Shown: positions 44,274 through 58,000, counted from the first letter of the stretch. The stretch: DNA of 64,000 nucleotides from Geosiphon pyriformis (GCA_016748015.1 JAAOMT010000436.1:566354-630353), one strand, 5' to 3'. Program-made: numbers and translations. The notes: generated from the sequence alone by a model not told the origin.

Positions 44274-46812
44274 TCGCCTTTTCTGTGGTACATATTCTAT
44301 AATCCATTTCTGTATGAGGTTAAAAGACAAAAGAGTGTGTGTGGTTATAAATTAAATTCTTATTTTATTTTTAAAACTGGCAGAGTGGAATCTCAGGTTG
44401 GGTTGACTTTGTTTTTTGCTGCTGGCACTTTTGTCAATAATACAATCTGAGTTGGTAGTAGTCAAGCTGCTATGCAACACATTTTCAATATTGCAAGTGA
44501 ATTTTTTTAGTTTAATAACATTTCCATCAATAATGACAAGACTGTGGTCATCTCTATTAACTGTTAAGTCAAAAACTCTTATCTGACTATTAGTGGCTTG
44601 CCCATTTCTGTTGCCAAAAAAAGAGAGTCACATTACTACCTGGGTATCTTTTTGTCTTCTGAGAATTTATTGAAACCTAGTATGGCTAAGACTTATTTGG
44701 ATGTTCAATTTTTTGTCAATCTTGTTTTAAAAAAGGCAATCTCAGATAAACAGTTTGCATATTTGGTATCTGCAGTTCTTTACCTAATTATAAGTTATAA
44801 AATTCAATTCAGTTTCATTCTTATTGGTGTGTGTAATAAATAGAATGCTCTCATTTGCAAAGGCTTGAAGTCTAAGTCTGGTCTGCCACTTGATTTTCCC
44901 AATGACACAATCTATTATCTTTCTTTGTATAGTTTGAAGACATTTGAACAAGTTTAGACTGAGAGCAAATTGGCCTTAGTTGTTTTCTTTGCAAATTCAG
45001 TTGGTATTTTAGACAAGTTATTTTCTCATAGGTCACATAATTTTCAGGTTCTCAGCTGGTGTTCACTTTACCCTTTATAGTTTTTGGCTTATGTCAATAT
45101 CACTCTTTCAAATAACTTTTTGGTAGGTATAATGCATATATTTCTGAGTATGATTTGTTCTTGGACAACTTTCTGGCCAGTGCTTTCTGTTTTTGGGGTG
45201 GAACTTCTATGTCTCATGTCCTTGGTGAGTTGACTTATCTTAAGCATGTTTCTTCATTTTGATGTTATAGTATTGCTTTCATAGACCAATTGCATGACTA
45301 AAACAGTACTGTTTTTAAGTAAAAGACATTTAAGCAGTAAAAGTGATTGGACTCCCATGGCCCTGTTCCTATTTGGTTTGAACTTTTTATTCAATTTCTC
45401 AGTTGTGTTACTGTTTTCTTTATTAGTTCTCTCCTTTTAAAGAGTCATGGTTTTTTAGATATTTTGCAATCTTATAAGTTTGATATTGTCAGAGACAATC
45501 TGCTGTATGCTAATGTGAGTCATCTTTCAGTCTATACAAATAGATCTTTGAGTGGCTTGAAAACTTTAGGTGTAAGGACTAGTGCAGCTGTTTTTTTGAG
45601 AACATTAATTTGGGTTTAGGTGTATAGATTTCTAGTTTGTTGTCTTCTACTATAATGGAACTGTAAGCTATTGCTTTGGCTCTTAAATGTGTTTTCCCTT
45701 CTTATTTTGTGGACCTGTTCATAAACAGCCAGGCTGCCTTGAATGTATATAGATCAGATTTGAAGTTTATTTGTCTGGATTTTAGGAATTGGTGTTGGAT
45801 TAAACATCATTATATTGTAAGCACTATTTGTTACAAGAATTTAAATATCAGTTGGCATAAGATCAGAGGTCACTTTGGCATTTCTGGCAATAAGTGTGCT
45901 GATGAGTTTGCCAAAGCAACTGCTGTTTTCAATTGGCATCTACCTCATTTGATTAGTGAAAATTATCTTAGGGCTGGTGGTATTGCAGTTTCTGGTAATT
46001 CTAGACATTTTGTTTAAGAGATTTTTTGGTTTGTTAATTGTGCACATTGGAAAACTGGTTTTGGTTCTCAGGTTGTGGAGGATAGTATGCATGTAAAGAT
46101 TGATTGGTTCAAATTGTCTTTAGTGTGGAATTCTAATTCTCATTTGGCAGCTGGTTTTACTAGTAAATAGACTATTGGTTCCTAAATGTATTTTATAAAA
46201 GCTCTCTATTATCAGTTTCCTGTTGCTGTATGTAAGCAATTATATAATAAGTATTATTCCAGTATGATTTGTTTGTTTTGTGGTGATGTTGAAGTATCCA
46301 ACCATGTCTTTTTTTGTCTGTTTGATGCTGCTGATTATGCTTGGTTGTTGAATACTTATGCATCTGTTTGGAGGGTGCACTTTGATTTACTTTGTTCTTT
46401 TTCTTGTGTTTCATAGTTGTTGTCTACTTGTGCTTCTGATGTTGTAATTAGCATGACACTGTCCAAGAGTTTTGTTTTTAATAATTGGTATTATGAGTCT
46501 ATTTCAGTTTTTAAAGATTCTAAGATTGTAAGTCAACATATTGTGGATTTTGTGCATAGTTTTTGTCTTGCATTCTGAAAGAATATCTGGTTGGTGCATG
46601 CCAAGCACCATGCTTTTATGAAAAAAAATGGCCTGATTCCATGTAATGGTTCTATTTCTGTTCTGGTGTTAGGTTTTCTTTCAATGCTTTTAGTTGACAT
46701 GATTAAATTATTGGGTGTAGCTAAAGCAGTGGATGTGGGTTTTGAATTTCATAAATCTTGTTTGTTTTTCTCAGGTATAAGAAATGTGGTCTTTGTTCAT
46801 ATAGATGCCTAG
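44274..46812 (+). pseudogene. LINE-D ORF2 fragment: RT (part), RNase H, zinc motif
   Basis: RT reads FYNPFLYEVKRQKSVCGYKL and then GTFVNNTI-stop: both Asp of FVDD are Asn and the next Trp is TGA. ISINNDKT and LPISVAKKRESHYYLGIF follow. RNase H starts VYTNRSLSGLKTLG, with the first catalytic Asp changed to Asn; the Glu block and NKCADEFAK are recognisable. The zinc motif MICLFCGDVEVSNHVFFC lies near 46270. Numerous stops, mainly at Gln and Trp positions. Confidence 0.85.
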
Positions 46813-46943
46813 TGTTGTTTTGATTAGCCTAAGTGGTTAATTATGTGTGGAAAATGCATAATTCACATCTAGTTTAAATTATTTGTATAATGTATTGTAC
46901 TAGGCAGTGTTTGGACTTCACTTGTTAAATATTAATAAAAAAA
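46813..46943 (+). repeat. LINE 3' tail (LINE-D copy)
   Basis: TGTTGTTTTGATTAGCC to TGTATTGTACTAGGCAGTG then GTTTGGACTTCACTTG and A-rich end. Confidence 0.82.
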
Positions 46944-49129
46944 TATATATATAATTTATGTTATATTAAATTCTTAAAAATCTTACAATTCTTCAAGAAA
47001 AATTCTGGAATTCTGCAATTTCTTAAAAAAAATTCTGGAATTTTTCATTTATTATACTTATTTCTAATTGACTATTTTATCTATTATTATAATTCCTAAT
47101 TTTTATAAGTAATAATATATTTATAATTATGTATTATATATAACATATTATTATAATATAAGATAACATTATTATAGAATGTTTGATTATATATTTTACT
47201 AAAAAAAAAAAAAAATAATTCTATAATAATCAATAATAATATAATATATAATTATCTTTTTAGCATAAAATTGATTATTTTATTATAAGTTTAAATAATA
47301 TAAAATAATTTGAAATATAAAAAGTATTTTAAAAATAAATAAAATTTAACAACTTTTATTATTATTAATAATAATAATTAATATTAATAATATTAAAAAA
47401 AATCTTTAATAATAATATATAAAATATTTTTTAGATAAATTTTTATTTTATTACATATAAAAAAAAATATATTGTATTTAATTTTAAAATTAGAATAATT
47501 ATATTATATTAATAATAAAAAATTAACAAAAATACTATATATTAAATATTTATATGTTAATTAATTATTTAAATTTATTTTAAATTATATAAATTAAAAA
47601 ATCTATTTATTTTTAATAATTATTAATAATTTTTTATTAAAAAAATATAATTATTTATTTAAATTTTAATAACTTTTTTGTTATACTTTATATTAAAATT
47701 TTGCATTTTTTACAAAATCATTAATTTGTTAATTTTATTGTTAATTAAAAACAACATATTATAATCTTTTTTTGAATTTATTTTAAATTTTTAAACTACA
47801 TTATAATAGTATTAATTATATTTTAATTTGGTTTTTAAAAAACAATATTTTAAAGTTTATTATCTATACAAACTTATTTTTAAAAAGTTAAAATCAAAAA
47901 TTTTACAAAATAAATAAAATTTACTAATTTAAACCTAAAATTTAACAAAATATTTTAAAACCATTTTAATAAATTAAAAAAAACAATTATATAATGAACT
48001 ATTATATAATATAAACTTTATAATCTATAATAATAATAATATTTAAAAGTTTTTTATTAAATTTAATTTCTTTTTAAAATATTAATTTAATAATAATATT
48101 ATAAAAATAATTATGATATATTTTAAATAACAATTAAATTCAGAAAACCAAAAATAAAACAAGTTTAATTATAAATTTAAGTAATATATTGTAATATTAA
48201 AAACAATACAATTAAAAAAAAATAATAATTTAATTTTAAACATATTATTATAAATTAATAAATTTTAACTTAAAATTAAAAACTTTAATAGAAATATTCA
48301 AAAAATTATAATTTGTTTTACTTTTAAAATTGATAATAATTAACTAAAATTTATTATATTAAACAATATAATTAAAGTTAAATTTGCTAAATATAATATT
48401 ATTACTATTATTTAAAACCAAAAAATTAAAAAAAACCAATATTTTATTTTTTATAAGAAAAAACTAATTTTAAATTAAAATAAATGTTTTAAAAAAAGTT
48501 TTTTAGTAGTTTTATTTATTTTAAACTTTTAAAAATTTTATAAAATAATAATACTAATTATTATTTAATATAATATTTTGAATTTGTAAATTTTTTTTAT
48601 ATTTTATAATTATAATTAAAACAAAAAATAAAAATTGTTTAATCTTAAAAAAAAACTTTTTGTTTTGTTAATTTTTTGTTTATAATAAGATTATTAAGAT
48701 TTAAAAAAAAATTATACTCTTTTTTTTTTACTTATTCTTATATTTAACTATTTTTTTAATACAAATCTATTTATAATTATAAAGTTAACTAATAGTTCAA
48801 CTAAAAATATAAATATTAATAAAACTAAAATAAAAAACTATTTTAATACAAAAAAAACTAAAATTTATATATTTATATATTAAAAAATTTTAATAAAAAA
48901 TTTAAGAAACTTACTACTAAGTTTAATATTATAAATTTATTAACAAATTTTTTGGCTATAAAAATATTAAAAGATAATAATATAATTATATATTATTTTT
49001 AACAATAAAGTTAAAAATAAAAGAAATAGTATTAATAAAATATTTAATATTAAAAATTTGAAAAACATAATGATAAAAAAACCAGTTTTTCTAATTTTAA
49101 TAGCTTTAATAATAGTGAATACATAAATA
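46944..49129. other. AT-rich DNA, unresolved
   Basis: Almost only A and T with short A or T runs. It lies upstream of the recognisable part of fossil 2, so its right end may include the fossil's 5' leader, but nothing can be aligned with confidence. Confidence 0.5.
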
Positions 49130-50084
49130 AAATCACAATAAAAAGCATACATATTTAGATTTACAACTTAAAAAAGTTACTTAAGAAGTTATTTTATAAT
49201 TTTTTAAATAATAATAAAATTATCAATTTTTTATTATCTGTTTTTATTAATTCTATTTTGTTGTTTAATATTTTAATTAAAAAAAAATGCCTTAAATATT
49301 GACTTTATAATAGTATTTGGTAAAATAATAAATAAAAAATCCAGAAATATTAAGAAATATTTTTACAAAATTAATAATTTTAGAAAAACATTTATTTCCT
49401 TAAAATTTCAAGACATTATTTGATTGATATTTATTTTCGAATTTAGTTTAAAAGCAGCTAAAAAGCTGGTTGTTAATAAAAAAATTATGGTTAATACAAA
49501 TTTAAAAAAAATTATTATTAGATTAAATTAAAAATTATTATTAGATTAAATTAAAAAATTATTATTAAAAAAATTCTGGTTAATTTGTTCAAATTAATAT
49601 TAAAATTAACTTTATCTAAATTTGGTAAAATCAAAACAGTCAAAATATAGTTAATTAATTTTTGGCAAAAAGTATTAGTTAAGTTTAAAAGCATTAAAGT
49701 TACAAATCTGATCACTTTTAAATTGTTAATTTTATTAAATAGCATATATATAATTAAAGCAAATAATAATAAATATACATAAAACTTAAAAAATTATTAT
49801 TGTGATTTCTTATATACACTGTTAATAAGTATTACAATTTACAATTTATTAAATTTTTTGTTATTATATAATAAAAAAATATGTTTCATTTTTTACAACT
49901 TTGTTACTTATATATATATATATATTATACTGTTATGTATTTTAATTTTACTATTGTTAAAAATATTGTTATTTATTTAATTATAATGTTTAAAAATATA
50001 AGCTTAAACTAAACTGATTTGTCAATTTTAGTGTATACTAAATATAAAAAAAATAATCATGTTTTCAATATATTTTTTTTTATT
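49130..50084 (+). pseudogene. Fossil 2, first segment: AT-decayed LINE ORF1
   Basis: Plus-strand reading: KKLFYNFLNNN against PPLFDVLSGDEN of LINE-B; then 49371-49390 aligns with 36441-36460 of LINE-C, where seven of nine differences are G to A; KKLVVNKKIMVNTNLKK against RKLAVCENILVNNNIKK of LINE-E; KTVKI-stop-LINFWQKVLVKF against SIKMQLIGLWQKALV; DFLYTLLISITIYNLLNFL against LLYTLPIGTTAHDLSGLL; a knuckle remnant YTKYKKNNH with both Cys read as Tyr. The segment stops at the tail of LINE-E. A 24-bp AT unit is duplicated at 49510-49555. Confidence 0.78.
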
Positions 50085-50094
50085 ATATTTAACA

Positions 50095-50204
50095 AGTAAA
50101 ATCCAAACACAACCTAATATAATACATCAACTAAGTAATCTAAATTAGGCATGAATCATGCATTTTTTACATATAACCAGTCATTCAAACCAATCAAGAC
50201 AACA
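50095..50204 (-). repeat. LINE 3' tail (LINE-E copy)
   Basis: Minus strand: AATTTAGATTACTTAGTTG then ATGTATTATATTAGGTTGTG and GTTTGGATTTTACTTG. Same block order as the other tails, with more A/T changes. Confidence 0.8.
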
Positions 50205-53200
50205 CTACATGTCTATATGAACTAAAACCATACTATCTAGATCTGAAAAAAACTGACAAAAATTATGATAACCAAAACCAACACTAAAAGTGTCAGCAAT
50301 ATTCAACAATTTAATTACACTAGCAGAAAGTACTGAAGAAAGCCCAAATACTGAAACTGGAACAGATCCATCATGTGGAATTAGTCTGTTCTTCTCCATA
50401 AATGCCTGATGTTTGACATAGACCAACTAAATCTCCTTCCTAAATGCAAGACCAAATCTGTGCACAAAGTCTACAACTGTCCAACCTGCAATTTTAGAAT
50501 CATTGAAAGTAGAAAGAGACTTCTGATACCAATTATTTAAGACAAAACTCTTGCACAGAGCCACACAAATGGCAACATTAGAAGAACAAGAGTTCAAAAA
50601 TTGTGACACACATAAGACTGAGTAAAACAAACCAGAAATTACCCTCCATTCAGTTGCATAGGTGTCCAGCAACCAAACATGAACATCAGAATCAAATAAG
50701 CAAAAGAAAGCATGATTTGAGACCTCAATATCCCTACAAAACAAACATATTACACTCAGATAACTCTTGACATACAAATGTTTATAAACAGTGACAGGAA
50801 GCTGGTAGTACAAAGCCTTTATAAAATAAGTGCAAATATTAGCAGTATTCCTACTAGTAAAGTCAAAGGCCAAATACAAATCAGAATGCCATACCAAAGA
50901 TAACCTAAACCAATCAATGTCTATACACAAAAAGTTCACCACAACTTGGAAACCAGAGCCAATTTTTTAGCATGCCCGATAGACAGACTGAAATATATTA
51001 TGAACAAAATGTCTAGAATTAGTAGAAACAACTCCACTGCTAGCCCTAATATAACACTTGGCAATACAATAAAGAAGATACTGATTAGAGGTACAAGCAG
51101 TCTTCACAAAAGTATTAGCATGCTTATTGTCCAAGACACCCAAATAATCCTTAACCTTATGTCAACTGACCTCCAAACTCTTTTTATGAATAACACCCAC
51201 AATATAATGATGCTCAATCCAACACCAATTTTGAAAGTTAGGACACAACAAGTCTAACTCCAATTTACAAGCATCCAGAGCAAACTGATTGTCTGAGAAA
51301 ATTTGAACTAAACTAGAAGAAAGAACACACTCAAGTGTCAGAGCAACAACTTGTAGTTTAATTATGGTAGAGGACACCAAACCAGAAACTTCTACACCCA
51401 AACCCAAATCAATATTCTCAAAAAAAACTGCCATGCCAGCCTTCATGTTAAGAGTACCCAAACTGCATAGAGATCTATTTGTATAAACAAAAAGACAACC
51501 AGTATCAACACCCAACAAATGCTTATGAACAATTCCAAATTCATGTGATTCAAGAATGTTCAATGAAACAATGCCCACCAAATGAGAAAAACAAATAGAA
51601 AGAGAAGGGACACCATTGTTACCAGAGGTTTTTGGTCTCTTTTCTTAACTGTTGGTAATGTTGATTTGCTGTGAATTCACGTTTTCAGGAAGTAGTTGAA
51701 CCTCCAATAACTAAATTTATCTTCAAATTATCTCTTATAATTTGAACTGCTGGGCTTATAAGTGGAATGGCCAATTCCTTGCCAGTTACTTTATGTAGTT
51801 ACATTGTAGTAAATGTCAACTCTTTCCCAGGAATTGTTTGTCTGGAAGCTTACTAAAAATGTGTAGTTACTTTGCTGTGAAAGTCAACTTTTCTACAGGA
51901 ATCTCGTCTGTAGGCTATCCTAATGATTGTAATAAGAAAAATAAAAAAAAATAAAAGAAATGTAAAAGAAATAGAATTTTGTCAAGAGAAACGTTTTCTA
52001 TCCAGGCCTGGAGTCACTAACAGTTTACTGAAATTGGTAGCTAATCAATTTCGAAATGTTAGTTGGGTTTTGGGGATTTTCCAAGTACAATAATTAAAGA
52101 ATTTGGTTTTTCGAATTATTTGATATTTATTTCTTTTTGTGTGTATAAGAATGGTTTTTAAGAGATAAATCTAAAGTAAGATACATTTTCCAGAAGAGAA
52201 AAGCTCTTTTTTTATACAACTTGTTGTAGTACTAGTTTATGAACTTGCACTTTTTCTCTTTGCCCAAATTCTGGCAAACTAAAGATACATTTTGATGAAC
52301 TACAAGTTATTTTGCTGAACTATTGATTAATTTGGATGAACTATTCATAATTTCGGCGAATTTCTGTAAATTTCAGCGAATTTCTTATAAATTTCGGCAA
52401 ATTTCTGTAAATTTCGGCGAATTTTTGAATGTTACAAAGTTCAGGGTATTGTGTAATTTGATCATCTTACTTTCTGTTATACTAATTAGATTATTTTAAT
52501 TGAATCGTGATATGTGATAATTGATTAAATAATAAATAATAATTTGAAATGATATTAATATACTAATGAATTATAGAAATTATAAGAGTAATTTCATGCT
52601 AATTAATAGCTAAAATTCTACTGGTAACACCATTAAGAAAATGCACAAAAAGCTCAAACCATTTAGGAATTGGGCCATGAAAGTCCAATCTCTTCTACTG
52701 CTTAAATGTTTTTCAATCAAAAACTGCACCAGCATAATTGCAAAGCTGCTCAGCAAAAACAATCTTATATTGTTAAAGCAAAGAGACACATTTGTAAAAC
52801 TTAGGACCACCGAGAACAAAAGACAAAGAGATACCACCTCGGAAACAAAAAACATTAGTCACAAGACCACCCAGAAACAGATCACATTCCAGAAAAATGC
52901 AAACTACACCAGTTAAAAAATTATTTGATGAATTAACATTATCACAAAAAAGAAAAAGCAAGGAATAACAAGGATTCCAGCTGAGCACTTGCAAATTATG
53001 TGATCTATGCGCAAACAGACAACTCAGAATGCCAACTGAATTTGAAAACCAAACAATAGAAGCCAACTTGCTCTCAGCTTGAATCTGTTCAAAAGTTTTT
53101 AAATTATATAATAAGGAATGGTGAAATACATCATTAAGAAAGTTATAAGGAAGACCAGATTTGGACTTCAAGCCTTTGTAAATCAAAGTGTCTTACTTAT

Positions 53201-55887
53201 TACACATACTAACAGGAACAAAACTAAATTGAGACCTATAGCTAACAATCAGGAAAAAAACTGCTGACACCAAATATAAAAACTGTTTATCAAAGATAAT
53301 TTTTTTTAAAATAAGATTGGCAAAAAAATAAACGTCTACATAAGTCTTGGCCAAGCTGGATTTTGACAAACTCTTAATAGACAGAAAGATATCTAGGTAC
53401 TGATGGAACTCTCCTTTTTTAGCAACAAAAATAGACAAGCCACTAATCAACAAGAAAGGATGTATAATTCTGCAATTAATAAGAATAACCACAGTCTTGT
53501 CATTGTTGATTGAAATGTTATTGAGCCAAAAAAATTCACTAATTATATTGAAAATATGCTAAGTAGTGGTTTGGCTGTTACCAATCCAAATTGTATCATC
53601 GACAAATACACCAGCAGTGAGAAAAAATGTCAAACCAGCTTGAGATTTTAAGCAACCAGCTCTGGCTACAAAATGTGAATTTAACTTATACCCACATATA
53701 CTCTTCTGCCTCCTGACTTTACACAACAAAAGATCATAAAATATGTGCCAAAGAAGAGGTAAAAATACCCCCCCTGATCCAAACCATCATGTACCTAATA
53801 ACTATTTGTTAACCTAAAATTGGTCATAACTCTGTTGATCTGACCATTGTAAATGCTGCCAAAAAATCAAATGAATTTGTCACACATCTTTATCCTGACC
53901 AGGCTTTTTCTAAGATGTTCTTACCCAACAGAGTCATAAGCCTTCTGCATGTTTTGCAAGACAAGTCAGAGTTCATAGTCTTTCTCCAAGGCATTTTCAA
54001 TAACTGAACCAATTGCAAAAATAAGAGATTGTGTCATTGTGCTTTTTAGAACAGAAAAATTATCCTCTTTAAAAACATCAAAAACACTGCATGCTGAAGA
54101 AATCTTGTCCAAAAGAATTTTGGAAAGAATCTTGCAAGCCATTTCAATCAAAGCAATTGGATGTGTATTCATGAGAACTCTCTCCCACTTATATAGTTTG
54201 GGGATTATAGACATCCAAGCCTCTCTTTAAGGCTTGAAAACAAACTTACTACATAAACAAAAATTCAGAAGCACCAAAAGCATATCCAAAACAGACTTGT
54301 TACAATGTTTCCATAATTTATTAGAAATACCAGAGAAACCAGCTGCTTTTCTATTAAGTAGATTTGCAATTACACCAAACATCTCATTGAAACCAATTGA
54401 ACACATCACACTAAAGAAAGCATCATCAAAAACATACTCCAAAAGTTAATATTGGCAACATCAATTATCAGAAACATCAGTTACTACTACATGTTTTCTG
54501 GTCTACTCCTCCATAATTACATCTACTTTAACCTTAACCAGGTCAGGATCCAGAACCAATTTGTCATTGATAACCAGATAATTCAGAGTAATCTTGCAAA
54601 AAAAATGCTTCAGTACATTTCTGATAGTATAATACTTATTCAATTCAAAGCTTTTCATCCTCTTATCAATTGCTTATCTGATTTAAAAATCTCTAGCACA
54701 TTCTGATTCTGCCATTTTGGAAGAGCAATAAAACTTCTTAACCTTAGCCAAAACTGAACAAATAGTGTCAAAATAAGAACCTGAAAGGAAGAGAAACTTT
54801 ATCACAGAGGCATTGACCACATCTAAACTGTGCCACTTATCAAGTAAAGATACAAACTTTTCACTAAAAACCAGACAAGAGGCCTTAACAACTTTAGACA
54901 CCAAAAGCTCTAGCTTGTGAAATCTGGACAACCCTTTGTAAAAACACTGTTATAGTTTTTGAATCATTTTCTCTTAAAAACTATATCAGCTGATAAACAC
55001 AACATTTTGCAGAGAGTATTCCATATTGCATCCAAGTTTGAGTGCTTCTCTAACACAAAAAACTCATTATGAAATGTAGCAGCATTTGCTGTTGTGTCCT
55101 CTTTGAACTTAGCTCATCTGACATCTTCTGCATCTCTGTAATCAAATTTTCAATAATCTCTATTTGCCTGCTTGTGAAGGAAGTTTAGCTATACATCAAG
55201 CAATCCACCAATACAGAAACAGCCTAATGATCAATATCAAAAAATTTCACAATATCAGACATTTCATAATCCACCATAGCATTAACCAAGTTTAAAGAAA
55301 TGAACAAGAAATTGATTGTTTTAGCCACACCCTAAGAGTTAGCCCATGTTGACATTTTAACATAAGAACTTTTACCCAAGAAATTGACCAAACCAAGATC
55401 TAGACACTTTTTGAAACTAGCACACTTTTGGGAGTCATCTTTGTTGAAGTTACCACTCAAAACAACAAAAGAGAACTTATTAACTGCTTTTGCAATCATG
55501 GAATTAATATCATTAGCCTGGAAAAAATGAATGGCCAAGGATGCCTCAGCATAAAGCCCCAAAATTAACACTAAAAGTTTGTTTTTGAAAAGAAGTTTAA
55601 TGAACAGGAGCCAACCAGATATTTCAGAAACTTTGCACATATGTCTTACTAAAAAAAAGTTCATGACAATCATAACACCAGTACCCAGATAACCAGATTC
55701 CAAACCAAAAGTAAACACTCATACACCATCAAATTTGTTAACAAACTAGGGACAAACTTTTCTTCTTAGCTTTGATTCCATAAAAATAGAAATTAAATTG
55801 TCTCTGTTTTTATGCCAATAAATAATATCATTCTGTTTCACAGGATTGTTCATTCTTTTAACATTGTACGTAGTAATTTTCTACACC
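50205..55887 (-). pseudogene. LINE-E ORF2: endonuclease, RT, RNase H, zinc motif
   Basis: Endonuclease (55887-54950): the CNVRG site reads YNVKR, ESKL is kept, and GDFN reads GNFN (catalytic Asp to Asn). RT (54706-52640): LLNRKAAGFSGISNKLWKH and an intact catalytic VFVDDTIW near 53600. The solo LTR at 51617-52629 separates RT from RNase H. RNase H (51581-51162): VYTNRSLCSLGT with Asp to Asn, IKLQVVALTLE, IFSDNQFALDA. The zinc motif ICLFCRDIEVSNHAFFC lies near 50730. Several open pieces separated by stops and frameshifts; the ORF ends at 50205. Confidence 0.86.
51617..52629 (-). repeat. Solo LTR of the G2/G3 family (1013 bp)
   Basis: TGTTACCAGAGGTTTTTGG to CTGGTAACA, flanked by CCAT on both sides (51613-51616, 52630-52633). 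No internal sequence. It includes about five ~20-bp units like AAATTTCGGCGAATTTCTGT at about 52345-52430, fewer of which occur in the G2 LTRs. Formed most likely by recombination between the LTRs of a former complete element. Confidence 0.9.
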
Positions 55888-55894
55888 AGACTAC

Positions 55895-57964
55895 TTATTG
55901 GGATAAAAGAAGTAATAAAGCACCTAAATCAGAGCACAAACAATCCAATTTAACCAGCACCAAATTAATTAAAGCTTCCAAAGACACCATTTTTAACTCT
56001 AAGCCACCCATCTTGGTGGTTAAAATCTTGGAGCTATTTGAACTAAAACCAGAAATATTATCTTCAACAGCAGAAAGAGAGAGAACAGAAGACACCAACA
56101 TATTATTTAAGACCATGTCTGAGTTTAAACATGAAACCAAAGATATAGAAACAGCTGAAAAGAGCATTCGAAAGACAGATAGCAGAGGCACCAGTTCTAT
56201 AAGATTCAACTTCTTCATAACACTAGAAATTTGATTGGCTAAAAGTTCTAATGAGCATTCCAAAGACACCAAATGATCATACAAATTAGAGACACCAAGA
56301 AGAGCAGAGACATATGAGGAAGATATGGCACCAGGAAAAGACTTAGCACCAGAAAACAAACCAGTACCAAAAGGAAAAAAAGAAACCACAAGAAAAAAAA
56401 AACCACTGGCAACTTGGGCCCAAGTTTTGCCACTAAAAAAAACTGGGCAAATGATAAGAACCTGCTTTTTCTTATAAATATTGGCCAGACAAATCTGGTC
56501 CTGAGAATTAACCACCTGCTTACTGCAACCATCATAATTCTCATCCACTGCACAATCAACAGAAACATAACCAAATTGTTTGCACTGAGCACAACAAGCC
56601 AAAAATAGACCAGCCTAGTGCAAATTCACATTCTTAAAAACTAGAGTAAAACCAATAACAGCCACTCTAGATGCCTTATTCTCAAAACAAACTACTACAC
56701 ATCTGTTATGGACATATAAACTCAGATTGTAACCAATAAAGCATGTTTTCTCATCATAAGAACTTAACAAGTCAGAAAGATCATGAGCAGTAGTTCTACC
56801 TGGTAATGTGTACAACAATGCCCAATATTGGTCCTTTGAAATCCATGATTGCTTATTATCAATAGCCAAAGCTACATACACAGAATCTTTTTCCATAAGA
56901 ACAGATCATTCAGAAGCAACTAAACTAGCCACTTGAGATGATTCAAACTCCACTAAAGCTTTTTGCCACAAACCAATTAATTATATTTTGATTGCCACAA
57001 TCTTACCAAATTTAGAAAAAACTGATTCTACTGCCAATTTGGGAAAATTGATTGGGATTTCTTTGACAATCACCTTTTGATCTGAACAGCTGTTTATTTT
57101 TTTTATATTATTATTAACCAGAATATTCTCACAAACAGCTAATTTCCTTGTCTTAATCAAACTTAATTCAAAAGTAAAAGAGGATCTAATGATTTCTGAA
57201 AATTTTAAGAAAGTAAAAGCTCCTCTAAAACCATCTACTTGATAAAAAAAATTTTTCACATTGAACAATTTCTTACTAGAAGTTTTATCTAGTACTGCAG
57301 AAAGCTCAATATCAAGAACAAAATATTTGGTCAAATTGAAGCTCCATTTTTCTGAAACATGTAATCCAGCCAATGGAAGATGCTTAGAGCCAATGAACAT
57401 AGATAATAGAAGTGATATAGCATTGTTGTCATTGACATCACTTACATAGGTGAACACCAGACCTTTTGGAGGTTGGCCAAACACATACATCTAAGTGTGA
57501 GTCTTTCATGACATGATATTATCTATGTTCTTATTGATCACTGAATTGTCAGAATTCACATAATTTGTTTCTTCAGCAACCATATTTTTCATGTTCTCTA
57601 CATCTGACAAACCATTGATAATACTAGTTTCACTACCCATTTTACTACCCTAAGACACAGCAGGCTTTCCATTAGCACCAGCCATATTCTCGAGACTCAA
57701 AGAGCCAGCAGACAAATTAATAACATCTATACCTGCAGCAGACTTCCTTGGTTTCTTATGAGAAGCATTGTGAGAATACACACTATCCAAATGATTTTTT
57801 TTAGCATTTAGACAGGTCTCCAAACTAGCTAAAATTGAGCCAAAGCTATTAGCAGATGAGCCAACTGGTTTTATCATAACAAAAAGAGGTTTAGTAGAAA
57901 AAATGGCTTGAATAAACTAAGGGAAAAGGAAAAAAGAAAAAGCTATTTCTTCAATAAAATTTTT
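55895..57964 (-). pseudogene. LINE-E ORF1: RRM-like and zinc-knuckle protein
   Basis: From 57877 to 55895 all pieces are in one frame, so only stops and no frameshift break it. Blocks: KKPRKSAAGIDVINLSAGSL, MYVFGQPPKGLVF, LTKYFVLDIELSAVLDKT, FRGAFTFLKF, KVIVKEIPINFPKLAVES, then KI-TAA-LIGLWQKALV with the Gln lost. The knuckle reads CAQCKQFGYVSVDC with His to Tyr. The coiled-coil tail (LELKMVSLEALINLVLVKL) ends LLLLSQ-TAA, the degraded ATGA junction. Confidence 0.86.
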
Positions 57965-58000
57965 TGTTTTTGTCATGGCCAGGGGATTAACAGGAGAAAA

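Larger units (their letters stand above)
44274..46943 (+). mobile_element. LINE-D, 5'-truncated degenerate LINE
   Basis: Only the second half of RT, RNase H, zinc motif and 3' tail. It begins abruptly inside RT, abutting the LTR remnant. Simple 5' truncation at insertion, or deletion between the two elements, would both explain it. Confidence 0.83.
50085..58000 (-). mobile_element. LINE-E, full-length but degenerate LINE with a solo LTR
   Basis: Minus-strand element from the 5' leader (GTTAATCCCCTGG near 57975) through ORF1 and ORF2 to a 3' tail at 50095. Without the 1-kb solo LTR it is about 6.9 kb, like LINE-B, to which it is closest. It interrupts fossil 2, whose reading resumes beyond 58000. 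Confidence 0.88.
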
